A stretch of DNA of 6,419 nt from an uncultured Lactobacillaceae bacterium (GCA_934216625.1 CAKQCC010000045.1:1-6419), one strand, 5' to 3'. Positions 1-6,419 are shown, counted from the stretch's first letter. The notes: generated by a model not told the origin, from the sequence alone. Numbers and translations: made by a program.

Positions 1-226
1 GATTGTGCGAATCATCATGCTGGTGATTAGGACTCGGGATCAAATTATGGTGGGTATTCGGGTGAGTCCCATCAGACGGATCGGGCTGGTCATTCGGAAC
101 CCGCTGTTTGCCTGGCAAATACGGTTCATTCCCCGGTCCCACCGGTCGATTGGGATCAAAATTAGGGTTGACCACTGAATTAATCGGAACGTAGTGGCTG
201 GGGTTCCGCGGATTATTACTCGGAAT
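1..226 (-). other. Pro/Asn/His-rich stretch after the Mub-like module
   Basis: Residues 1354-1428 of the adhesin contain 16 Pro, 13 Asn and 7 His in 75 positions, with pieces such as NPNFDPNRPVGPGNEP and HHNLIPSPNHQHDD. The composition suggests an extended, poorly structured linker or wall-spanning stalk between modules, as in many Gram-positive surface proteins. The protein continues past the window edge, so it is unknown whether the stretch leads to more repeats or to a wall anchor. Confidence 0.5.
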
Positions 227-3200
227 CGCGTTCGCTTTCGAAACATAAATATTAGTCATGTGATTACCAACCCCTAGCTCAAAGAATTGAGTATGTCCGT
301 CAATATCATTAGCGTGTTCAGCGTAAGGATCCAACCTAGTGTAGCCGGCGGCACGAAGCGCCTGCGGGATCAAACTGTCGCTGCCCCACATTACGTCACC
401 GCCGACGTAATCACCGTGACGGGTCGTCCCAACGTAGGTTTCGTTTTGATAGCCCGGTACGTTATCGGGATTCGCCGCTTGTCCGGAATGATGAGTCGGG
501 TCATAAAGCACGTATTGAACGGTTTCACTTGACGGCGCCCACTTCAAATCACCGTGTTCGTAATCATCCGGAACGAAATCACCATTGGCATCGAAAGTCC
601 CGTGTTCAGTCCCGTTCAAGCTGGTCGGGATTTCGGTGTTATTGACTGGCGTAATGTAATGTTCACCCGGCTGAATGTGATCCGGCACCTGATCCGCAAA
701 CGGCAAAATGACTGCCGTGTCCCCATCATGAATCGGGTTATTCCGTAAATTTGAACCGTCGCTACTTTCTGGAATGATGAAGTCAATTTTGCCCTGGGTT
801 GAACCCTGCGTATTCGTGTTCGGCAGATCACCGTTCACAGTATCACTAGCGGCAAAGACATGTGGATACGTCCGACCCAGAATCGTCCGGCTGCCACTGT
901 CCTGGTAACTGGTCTGGTCCTGGTTAACCTTCTGACCAGGAACGTTATTGATAAAGATCACCGCGTGCCCGGTCTGATCATGAGCATCAGCCTGCCAACT
1001 GTTTTGCGTAAAATCAAATTTAGGCTGAGTATCAGCCAGAATGTTCGGTAACGGATTCGGAATCGTAACGATCGGTCGCTTATTTCCGCGGCCGTCACTG
1101 TTGGAAACGATCTGGGCAAAATGTTCAAAATCGTTAAGTGAACTGCGGACGTCGTAACCGGACACCGCTTCGCCAGCTACGTGATGATTATCGGAATTAG
1201 TCCAACGCACTACGTGGCCATAAGTGCCCACGTGATTATCATGATCGCTGGTTAAATTATGGTCAGCCGGGTTAGCGTCCACCAAATCACCGTCGTAATT
1301 AGTGTAGTAGACCGCGCCATGCTTAGTAGCAGTATAGTGATAGTGCAAGCTCAACGGGTTAGCGCCGTTAGTTCCGACCAACTGATGATTGGAATTACCG
1401 GTCTGGTGCCAATCAAGTGAACCGATCTGGTAATCAAAACCGTCGTTCGAATTTCGGTCAGGTACTTCCCGACCCTGAACGGTCGCAACATCACGCATGC
1501 TGTCGGAATTAGGACCGAAGCCCACAAAAAGATCCAGGTGGTTATCACTGGGTTGACCTGAATCAACCGCGGTTGCGTAATTACGGAACTGAAGATACAA
1601 CTGCTGCGGATCACGGTCGGAAACGAACTCGTTTAGCCGTGGCGCATTCTCTACAAAGCCCGGATTGCCATTAAAATAATGCTGGGTAATGTAATTTTGC
1701 AGCCAGCGACCTTGCTGATCGTTAATGTCTAATTGGTAAGTATCACCAGCGTAAAGGGCCTGTCCAGGAATAGCGTTGTCGCTTAACGGTTTTTTCTGCA
1801 GTAACTGACTAAAGTCTAAATTCAGATTACCCATTAAGCGATTAATCGTATCATCATAAATTGGGATCGGCAAAGTGCCGACTAATCGATCCCCAATCAT
1901 TGGGATTTTCCGCTGGTGGTCATCCGAACGAACCGGGATCGTATAAACGTTAATTAGGCCATGCTTTTCAATCCCGGAATACCAATACGTTTGGTTCGGT
2001 TCAAGAACCGGATCGTTAATTGGGCCATCACTAGTGTAACCGCTTGGGTAACCAGGAAAGCCACCGTCACTTAACGAACTTCGTGATTCACGTTGCCTAG
2101 CATCCGAATCATTATTGTTTTCATTAGGCAATAACTTGCCATGGTCAACATAGTCATAACGATAAACATGAATCTTGTGTACCGGCACGTCATAACTTTG
2201 ATAGCGGCCGTAATAATCACCATCAGTATTTTCCAAGCCATATCTAGTCGGGCCGAGAAAATTAACAGGACTAGTGGATTGATTAATCAACTTAATTGGG
2301 CCGCCGTCACTGTCATAAACGTACGGATCAACAATTCCCTTGTAATTTTTGTTAATAGTCGGATTATCACTAATATAACTTGAGACTTCTTTATGGGTCT
2401 TATCATCAATATAATGATAGACATAAAAATTAGGCTTGGTAATGGCCGGCGCTAATTTAATTACGTAATCAAAAACGGTTTGTGCGTGCATCCCGGGCTT
2501 CCAATTTCTCTGATACTGCTGGTTATACCAATAATTTTTATTACTCGGTTCTTCATCATGTAAAAAAATGATTTTAATAGGTCGTAATTGGCTGCGGAAA
2601 TGATTATAAGTCCCGTAAGCGCGCGGAAAATGAGGCAAATTTAATAAGTTTGATAAATCTGAATTAGGACTTACCGCGGTAGTATCTGAGTTCAAATGGT
2701 AACCGTTTGGGCTAATGTACTCATAATGATTCAAGATTGAATCATAATAGGAATGCGGCGTCTGAGTTAAATTGGAAAAATTAATCCGGTAATAAGGAAC
2801 ATGGTCAGTTCCCCCACCGTCATTAATCCTGACGACTTCCGGTTGGGTTGGAATGTGATAAAATTTATTAATATATTTACTGATTACCGATGTAAGAACA
2901 AACATTTGGTTAACTTTAGGCTTATGCAAAAAATACCAAGACTCTATTACCTTCAGGGCACTTCGCAAATCTCTTAAATTAAAGAACTCTGGATCATAAA
3001 ATAAATGTTCAAGGTCCTTGACTCGACTAACGTTCCAAGGCAAGACCGATTCGAAAGGATTCTTGGCCTTGCTCGACAAGCCCATGTTATAAAACATTTT
3101 GTACATATCAGTAACACGGCTGGTGTCCCAATCACTTAAGCCTCCAGGTAAGGCCGCGTTAGAAGAACCTGATTGAGCATTATTAATAAGGTATTTATCA

Positions 3201-4285
3201 AACATCTTCTTCATGTTCGTCACGTGGCTCGTCCGCCACCGGCTTAAATCAAGCGAGTAGGCGTTGTCATCACTAAGTTTATCGAACAGATACGACATAT
3301 TAGTTACGTTCCTGGTGTCCCAATTACTAATCGTGGAAGGGACGTCCCCCCTAACGTGCCAGAAAGTTCCTGACAAATTAGTCACGTAATGAGTGTTCCA
3401 GTTTCCGAAGTCAGATGAACTGTCAGATGAAAGATAATCCCCCAAAAAGGCACAGGCTAAATTAATTACGTGGCTAGTGTCCAGTCGATTACCAACGTTA
3501 GAATAGCCATTAGCTGAAGAAGATGAAAAAGAAAACTCACTATTAAATGTGAGTTGAGCCGAATGCACACCATTTTTAGAGGCGCCGAACGCAAACAAGT
3601 AGGAAGAATTACGGGGAGCAATCGCGTTTTTAAGGATTATGGTATAGGTGTTACTATTATCGGATAAATTTTTAGCGCCGGCCGCCTTATAAAGCGAAGC
3701 AAAATGATTTTTAGAATTATTGACGTTGCCGGCTTGACTGCCCCCAATAATTCCGTCACTAATTATGAGCGTAGGATCACTATCAATAATAGACATACTA
3801 ATATGAGCTGGTTGAGAATGATCCCACATTTTCTGAAGCTGTTCAGGAGTTGCGTTCCCACTCGGTTCAATCCGAGAGGGGGCCGGATTTGATACTGGTT
3901 TTAGATTCCGATTCAAAAGATTGTGCAATCTGGGTGAACGACTAGCTTTAATCTGGGCGTTCGCACTTGATTGATTCTGCTGATCTGACCGATGGTGCGG
4001 TTGATTATTTACTACGGCCTGCTGCGCTAAAAGCTGACTCGTTAATTGATGAGATCGACGGGTAATCGACTGGGGATCTTGTAAAGTATACGATCGATGA
4101 TTAGAAGTGCGTTGATGGACGTTAGTTCCTGGAACGGTTGACTGACTAGCGTGAACCGATTGGTGAGCAACATTGACTCCTAAAGTACCGAGAAGTGCCA
4201 TGCTGACAATGACCCATTGTTTTTTGACTTTGTGTAAAACCTTTTTGTCGTTGATCTTGGCAAAACGCTGCTTGTTGAATTCCAT
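1..4285 (-). CDS. Giant secreted BspA/DUF285-repeat surface adhesin with Mub-like modules (3' end outside window)
   Basis: Seen: the frame is open from ATG 4285 to the left window edge, at least 1428 residues, with no stop. The ATG follows an AAAGGA site and a good promoter and begins a secretion signal. Order of parts: signal peptide (residues 1-46, likely cut after VHA); Gln/Ser/Asn/His-rich spacer (about 47-140); DUF285/BspA-type repeats (about 265-430); a beta-type region containing YVYHYIDD (621-628); further Asn/Asp-rich modules; a Mub/MucBP-like module (about 1255-1343) that opens VQYVLYD and closes DGHTQFFEL; and a Pro/Asn/His-rich stretch from 1354. Family knowledge: DUF285 repeats with MucBP/Mub modules are typical of cell-wall adhesins of lactobacilli that bind mucus or host glycans. 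The anchor (LPxTG or other) would lie outside the window. Inferred role: attachment to host or matrix, or cell aggregation. The ligand cannot be told. It is transcribed from its own promoter, downstream of a multi-wHTH gene on the same strand. Confidence 0.88.
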   Translation of the reverse strand, partial: MEFNKQRFAKINDKKVLHKVKKQWVIVSMALLGTLGVNVAHQSVHASQSTVPGTNVHQRTSNHRSYTLQDPQSITRRSHQLTSQLLAQQAVVNNQPHHRSDQQNQSSANAQIKASRSPRLHNLLNRNLKPVSNPAPSRIEPSGNATPEQLQKMWDHSQPAHISMSIIDSDPTLIISDGIIGGSQAGNVNNSKNHFASLYKAAGAKNLSDNSNTYTIILKNAIAPRNSSYLFAFGASKNGVHSAQLTFNSEFSFSSSSANGYSNVGNRLDTSHVINLACAFLGDYLSSDSSSDFGNWNTHYVTNLSGTFWHVRGDVPSTISNWDTRNVTNMSYLFDKLSDDNAYSLDLSRWRTSHVTNMKKMFDKYLINNAQSGSSNAALPGGLSDWDTSRVTDMYKMFYNMGLSSKAKNPFESVLPWNVSRVKDLEHLFYDPEFFNLRDLRSALKVIESWYFLHKPKVNQMFVLTSVISKYINKFYHIPTQPEVVRINDGGGTDHVPYYRINFSNLTQTPHSYYDSILNHYEYISPNGYHLNSDTTAVSPNSDLSNLLNLPHFPRAYGTYNHFRSQLRPIKIIFLHDEEPSNKNYWYNQQYQRNWKPGMHAQTVFDYVIKLAPAITKPNFYVYHYIDDKTHKEVSSYISDNPTINKNYKGIVDPYVYDSDGGPIKLINQSTSPVNFLGPTRYGLENTDGDYYGRYQSYDVPVHKIHVYRYDYVDHGKLLPNENNNDSDARQRESRSSLSDGGFPGYPSGYTSDGPINDPVLEPNQTYWYSGIEKHGLINVYTIPVRSDDHQRKIPMIGDRLVGTLPIPIYDDTINRLMGNLNLDFSQLLQKKPLSDNAIPGQALYAGDTYQLDINDQQGRWLQNYITQHYFNGNPGFVENAPRLNEFVSDRDPQQLYLQFRNYATAVDSGQPSDNHLDLFVGFGPNSDSMRDVATVQGREVPDRNSNDGFDYQIGSLDWHQTGNSNHQLVGTNGANPLSLHYHYTATKHGAVYYTNYDGDLVDANPADHNLTSDHDNHVGTYGHVVRWTNSDNHHVAGEAVSGYDVRSSLNDFEHFAQIVSNSDGRGNKRPIVTIPNPLPNILADTQPKFDFTQNSWQADAHDQTGHAVIFINNVPGQKVNQDQTSYQDSGSRTILGRTYPHVFAASDTVNGDLPNTNTQGSTQGKIDFIIPESSDGSNLRNNPIHDGDTAVILPFADQVPDHIQPGEHYITPVNNTEIPTSLNGTEHGTFDANGDFVPDDYEHGDLKWAPSSETVQYVLYDPTHHSGQAANPDNVPGYQNETYVGTTRHGDYVGGDVMWGSDSLIPQALRAAGYTRLDPYAEHANDIDGHTQFFELGVGNHMTNIYVSKANAIPSNNPRNPSHYVPINSVVNPNFDPNRPVGPGNEPYLPGKQRVPNDQPDPSDGTHPNTHHNLIPSPNHQHDDSHN
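2996..3493 (-). repeat. DUF285/BspA-type leucine-rich-like repeats in the adhesin
   Basis: Residues about 265-430 hold about six imperfect copies of a W-[DN]-T-S-x-V-T-N-M-x-x-M-F pattern. Visible cores are LDTSHVINL (268-276), WNTHYVTNL (296-304), WDTRNVTNM (322-330), WRTSHVTNM (350-358), WDTSRVTDM (386-394) and WNVSRVKDL (417-425). Each is followed by an aromatic or hydrophobic xxxF. Spacing is 26-36 residues, with longer loops between the last copies. This is the signature of DUF285 (PF03382), found in BspA-like adhesins and Mycoplasma lipoproteins, where it builds a solenoid. At DNA level the copies share a recurring GTGTCC-type core on the plus strand, but they are well diverged, so recent expansion is unlikely. 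Confidence 0.85.
4148..4285 (-). other. Degenerate KxYKxGKxW-type signal peptide
   Basis: Residues 1-46 of the adhesin form a long signal peptide. There is a basic N-region of about 24 residues ending HKVKKQW, a hydrophobic core VIVSMALLGTLGV, and a probable cleavage site after VHA (residue 46). Aligned to the KxYKxGKxW signal family, Lys19, Lys22 and Trp24 fit, with His18 in the Tyr position; the first Lys and the Gly are not kept. This signal type is common on very large Ser-rich or Mub-type surface proteins of lactobacilli and streptococci. Some of those are exported by the accessory SecA2/SecY2 route. Whether this protein uses that route cannot be judged here. Confidence 0.7.
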
Positions 4286-4297
4286 TCGCACTTCTAT

Positions 4298-4303
4298 TCC
4301 TTT
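4298..4303 (-). promoter_or_regulatory. Ribosome binding site of the adhesin gene
   Basis: On the minus strand AAAGGA lies 12 nt before ATG 4285. The spacing is slightly long, but this is the only purine-rich site in the short leader. It supports ATG 4285 as the start. Confidence 0.65.
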
Positions 4304-4320
4304 CAAATCAATCTATTTAT

Positions 4321-4349
4321 ATTATAGAATTTTATCGGATTGCTTGCAA
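4321..4349 (-). promoter_or_regulatory. SigA-type promoter of the adhesin gene
   Basis: On the minus strand the -35 box TTGCAA (4344-4349; 4 of 6 consensus) and a perfect -10 box TATAAT (4321-4326) are separated by exactly 17 bp. Transcription would start near 4314, giving a leader of about 30 nt before ATG 4285. The flanks are AT-rich. The -35 box is itself a TTGCAA palindrome and part of TTGC-TT-GCAA (4340-4349), a possible but weak operator-like element. Confidence 0.8.
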
Positions 4350-4378
4350 AACAAAAAGGCGCCCTGCTAAAAGGTACC
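4348..4378 (-). terminator. Imperfect Rho-independent terminator after the multi-wHTH gene
   Basis: In the minus-strand transcript, GGTACC (4373-4378) can pair with GGCGCC (4358-4363). This makes a six-position stem with one G-U pair and one A-C mismatch and a 9-nt loop. It is followed directly by TTTTTGTTTT (4348-4357). It lies 24 bp after the stop codon of the upstream gene. The mismatch makes it weak, so some read-through into the adhesin gene is possible. Its T-tract overlaps the adhesin -35 box. Confidence 0.5.
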
Positions 4379-4401
4379 CATTACATAATTTAGTTCAAAA
4401 T

Positions 4402-6419
4402 TTATTTATAATAAGCGTGAACTTTTGCCAAATTGAAAACGATTAAGCGACCGGCCTTTTTACCAACCAAGTACAGTCGTTCCGATTGGTCAGAATCAGC
4501 ACATTGATTGAATAATCGCACTAATCGGGTACTCCAAATCTTGATCTGATGACCGCGTTTAATTAGCTTCACGACTGACGGATCCCGGCGGTTGGGCTTA
4601 CAAAGTCGGATTGCTAAGACGTGGTGATGATGACGATTTTGCAAGAACTGAAGCGCTAGGGATTTGCCGACGTACTCGTAAAACCGGGAGCCCTTCAAAA
4701 CGATCTGGTCATCGTCTTTAGCCATTGGCTTGTCTGCCAAATGCCGGAAAATCATTTCGTAAGGATAGATCGGCACGTGAACATTTAACGGTACAAACCG
4801 TTCTAAACCAGCGGGCCGATGATTTCGTTTCGGCTGTGGGTGTGGGATGTGCACTGTTGAACGGTGCAGCACTTGATTCCGCGAGGTCAAATGCTTAATC
4901 GAATGCCGTCCGCGCGGCGTCAAAAGCATCTGGTGCGGATTACGGGTCGACGTTCGGATCAAATGCTGACGTTGCAGATCAGATACTACGTTAGTTATCT
5001 TGATGGCTGGCACGCGAAAATGTTTAGCAAGCGCCCCACGATCAACTTGGACTTGATGATGATCCATTTGGTTAACCAAAGTTCGAAAGACCCGTGATTT
5101 CAAATCTGGGGTTGATTTAGGTCGTGGTTCAGATAAATCCTTTTCGGGAGCCAGATAAATCACCCGATTCCCAGTCTTTCCGGTGGTCTGAATCACGTGC
5201 TTAATTTTTAGCTGGCGAATCAAATTTGAAACGTAGCTCATGCTAAAGCCAGCCAGTTTAGCCATCTGATGATTACTGAGGGTGCAGACGAAATCATGCC
5301 GCTTCGACCGCTGCATGTGGTGAATCACGATGTGGAAAATCGTTGATTGAGCCTTGCTCAAATTTGCCTGCCGGCTAATCTGAGAATGCTGGCGAGCTTC
5401 GTGAACCGTGGCTCGATGATGCGGTTGATGAAGCTTCTTCAATAACCGACGCCGGGTGGTTGCCGGCCTAGGAAACGGCGTGCCGTAATTTTCGCCTTTG
5501 ATGAAGTGATAACCACGATCGGTTAGCATCAGCCAGCGGTTATTAGTTCGGCCCACCGCAGTGATCAGGTGCTGAGCTCGCAAGCGCCGAATCAGCTTAC
5601 CAGCGTATTCACGACTTAAATTAAGTTGCTGACCAATTTTTTGGTTAGTCACGTCTGTACAACCGTCGGACGTAAAATTAAGCATGATCATCCGCAGCAC
5701 TAAGCGGCTCGTGATTTGCATTTTGCTCAAATTCTTAGAATTGGATTGTGATTTTGGTTCAGTTCGACGCTTGGGCTTAGCCGAATTAGCTTTCGACGAC
5801 TTCAATTTCTGCACCGGTTTAGCCTTTTTTATCACTGACGTAAAAATTCGCTGGCCGAGACGAGTCAACGTAAACTTGCGGGAAGCAATTCGACCGTTCG
5901 GTAATCTCTTTTCGATAATCCGCGAGTTAATTAGTTTTAGCTTACCCAGCTGTTGCAAACCGTTCCGGGTCGTGTCAAGATCAACGTCAGCCGAGTGAGC
6001 GACGTCGACGTTACTGGTGTAACAAGCGTCCCGATCGGCTAAATAGTCGGTGAGCAGAGTTCCTAGGATTAGTTCATCATTTGAATTTAACCGTGGAACA
6101 CCTTTGAGCTTGAGTTGATGGTGATGATGAGCCGCGGTTCGCAGCTTTTTCCCCCACTGGTGACGATCTGGTTTAATAGCTCCGGCTGGGTGTCCATTAG
6201 CCTGTGGAGCTCGTAAAGCAGCCGCGTATCCTCGGACGGTCGGGCTTGGGATCAACTGGTGATCCTTACTAACTCCATTATCAGTAAAATGACCGACCTT
6301 AATTTTTAAAAGGCCCTGACGCTGAAAATGATCTAATCCCCGTTTGACGACGGCGGACTTTACTTTGGTTGCCCGCGCCACATCGGGTAGATTAAACCGT
6401 AACGAGTGCTGATGTTGTA
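4402..6419 (-). CDS. Tandem winged-helix DNA-binding protein, at least five wHTH units (5' end outside window)
   Basis: Seen: the frame is open from the right window edge to TAA 4402-4404, at least 671 residues. GTG 6381 is the first possible start inside the window, but the upstream codons (LRFNLPDVARATKV) complete an HTH, so the real start lies beyond 6419. Numbering from GTG 6381, five MarR-like wHTH units have predicted recognition helices at 7-25, 133-151, 255-273, 379-397 and 457-475. Three of them end in a wing plus LT-x-x-G (FTLTRLG, LMLTDRG, MLLTPRG). Linkers are basic, notably 181-220 (11 Lys, 2 Arg, 1 Glu). His runs HHHH occur at 85-88 and 584-587. Residues about 530-655 form a separate domain I do not recognise. 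There is no signal peptide or membrane segment, so it is probably cytoplasmic and binds DNA. Inferred role: regulator, DNA-organising or mobile-element protein. No enzymatic motif is visible and no gene name can be given. Confidence 0.85.
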   Translation of the reverse strand, partial: QHQHSLRFNLPDVARATKVKSAVVKRGLDHFQRQGLLKIKVGHFTDNGVSKDHQLIPSPTVRGYAAALRAPQANGHPAGAIKPDRHQWGKKLRTAAHHHHQLKLKGVPRLNSNDELILGTLLTDYLADRDACYTSNVDVAHSADVDLDTTRNGLQQLGKLKLINSRIIEKRLPNGRIASRKFTLTRLGQRIFTSVIKKAKPVQKLKSSKANSAKPKRRTEPKSQSNSKNLSKMQITSRLVLRMIMLNFTSDGCTDVTNQKIGQQLNLSREYAGKLIRRLRAQHLITAVGRTNNRWLMLTDRGYHFIKGENYGTPFPRPATTRRRLLKKLHQPHHRATVHEARQHSQISRQANLSKAQSTIFHIVIHHMQRSKRHDFVCTLSNHQMAKLAGFSMSYVSNLIRQLKIKHVIQTTGKTGNRVIYLAPEKDLSEPRPKSTPDLKSRVFRTLVNQMDHHQVQVDRGALAKHFRVPAIKITNVVSDLQRQHLIRTSTRNPHQMLLTPRGRHSIKHLTSRNQVLHRSTVHIPHPQPKRNHRPAGLERFVPLNVHVPIYPYEMIFRHLADKPMAKDDDQIVLKGSRFYEYVGKSLALQFLQNRHHHHVLAIRLCKPNRRDPSVVKLIKRGHQIKIWSTRLVRLFNQCADSDQSERLYLVGKKAGRLIVFNLAKVHAYYK
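4417..4794 (-). other. Unassigned C-terminal domain of the wHTH protein
   Basis: Residues about 530-655 (numbered from GTG 6381) differ from the wHTH units. They are less linker-like and have alternating hydrophobic strands: QIVLKGSRFYEYVGKSLALQFL, the HHHHVLAIRL segment, VKLIKRGHQIKIW, a helix RLVRLFNQ, and a closing RLYLVGKKAGRLIVFNL. The strand, helix and strand order loosely recalls small AbrB-like or phage/plasmid C-terminal domains that carry a short basic strand followed by a VF-L end. That resemblance is weak and I cannot name a family. A dimerisation or ligand-sensing role for the array is conceivable. Confidence 0.35.
4888..6411 (-). repeat. Array of five diverged wHTH units
   Basis: The recognition-helix regions align without gaps over 19 columns, for example LSREYAGKLIRRLRAQHLI (unit 3), FSMSYVSNLIRQLKIKHVI (unit 4) and VPAIKITNVVSDLQRQHLI (unit 5). 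Shared are a small or aliphatic residue at column 6 (Thr in unit 2), Leu/Ile/Val at column 10, Leu/Phe at column 13 and [LV][IL] at columns 18-19. Approximate plus-strand extents: unit 1 6232-6411, unit 2 5836-6084, unit 3 5491-5718, unit 4 5146-5352, unit 5 4888-5103. Helices of units 1-4 are spaced 126, 122 and 124 residues; unit 5 follows after 78. The near-constant period suggests duplication of a wHTH-plus-linker module, followed by strong divergence. Confidence 0.75.

Noticed and set aside
391..410. Perfect inverted repeat TTACGTC-N6-GACGTAA
   Set aside because: It lies within the adhesin coding sequence (YVGGDV) and 7-bp arms are expected by chance in several kilobases; no gene boundary is near.
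287..532. Plus-strand open frames opposite the adhesin, including this 81-codon one
   Set aside because: They are antisense shadows of a 1428-codon frame, with no ribosome site and Arg/Val/Ile-rich translations typical of reverse frames.
1863..1904. Cluster of inverted repeats: GGGATCG/CGATCCC and CCCAAT-C-ATTGGG
   Set aside because: It lies in the middle of the adhesin frame with no T-tract after it and no gene boundary, so probably chance.
2996..3493. Possible CRISPR-like or recent DNA repeat array
   Set aside because: The repetition is in the protein pattern (DUF285); spacing varies and the DNA copies are diverged.
4173..4370. Plus-strand 65-codon open frame across the intergenic region
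   Set aside because: It overlaps the adhesin signal peptide, promoter and terminator on the other strand and has no ribosome binding site.
5684..5998. Plus-strand 104-codon open frame
   Set aside because: It lies fully antisense to the wHTH gene, has no recognisable domain and no start signals.
1..6419. tRNA, rRNA, insertion sequence, attachment site or replication origin
   Set aside because: No cloverleaf, transposase motif, iteron array or terminal inverted repeats could be seen; two coding frames account for about 98% of the window.

Overview
The window looks like part of a chromosome or large plasmid from a Lactobacillaceae-type Gram-positive bacterium. The reasons are a moderately low GC content (about mid-40s % by eye), a degenerate KxYKxGKxW-type signal peptide on a giant secreted protein, BspA/DUF285-type repeats combined with mucin-binding-like modules, an AAAGGA ribosome binding site and a clear sigma-70/SigA promoter. 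No rRNA, tRNA, CRISPR array or insertion sequence is visible. The genus cannot be fixed from this window.

Both real genes lie on the minus strand and fill almost the whole window. Reading in the direction of transcription, the first is a gene running from beyond the right edge (6419) down to 4402. It encodes at least 671 residues of a very basic, His/Lys/Arg-rich protein made of at least five MarR-like winged helix-turn-helix (wHTH) units on basic linkers, followed by a separate C-terminal domain I do not recognise. Its true start is outside the window: the GTG at 6381 sits inside the first HTH. Then comes a compact 116-bp intergenic region with an imperfect Rho-independent terminator hairpin (4358-4378). 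The T-tract of that hairpin overlaps the -35 box of a well-formed promoter (TTGCAA, 17 bp, TATAAT).

That promoter drives the second gene, from ATG 4285 down through position 1 and beyond. It encodes at least 1428 residues of a secreted surface protein: signal peptide, a Gln/Asn/Ser-rich spacer, about six DUF285/BspA leucine-rich-type repeats, a long series of Asn/Asp/His-rich beta-type modules (the last clearly resembling a MucBP/Mub domain), then a Pro/Asn/His-rich stalk-like stretch at the window edge. The wall-anchoring end is not in the window.

The most unusual item is the tandem wHTH protein. Its first four predicted recognition helices are spaced 122-126 residues apart, which suggests internal duplication of a wHTH-plus-linker unit. 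A role as regulator of the adjacent adhesin is possible but is inference only. The plus-strand open frames are shadows of these two genes.
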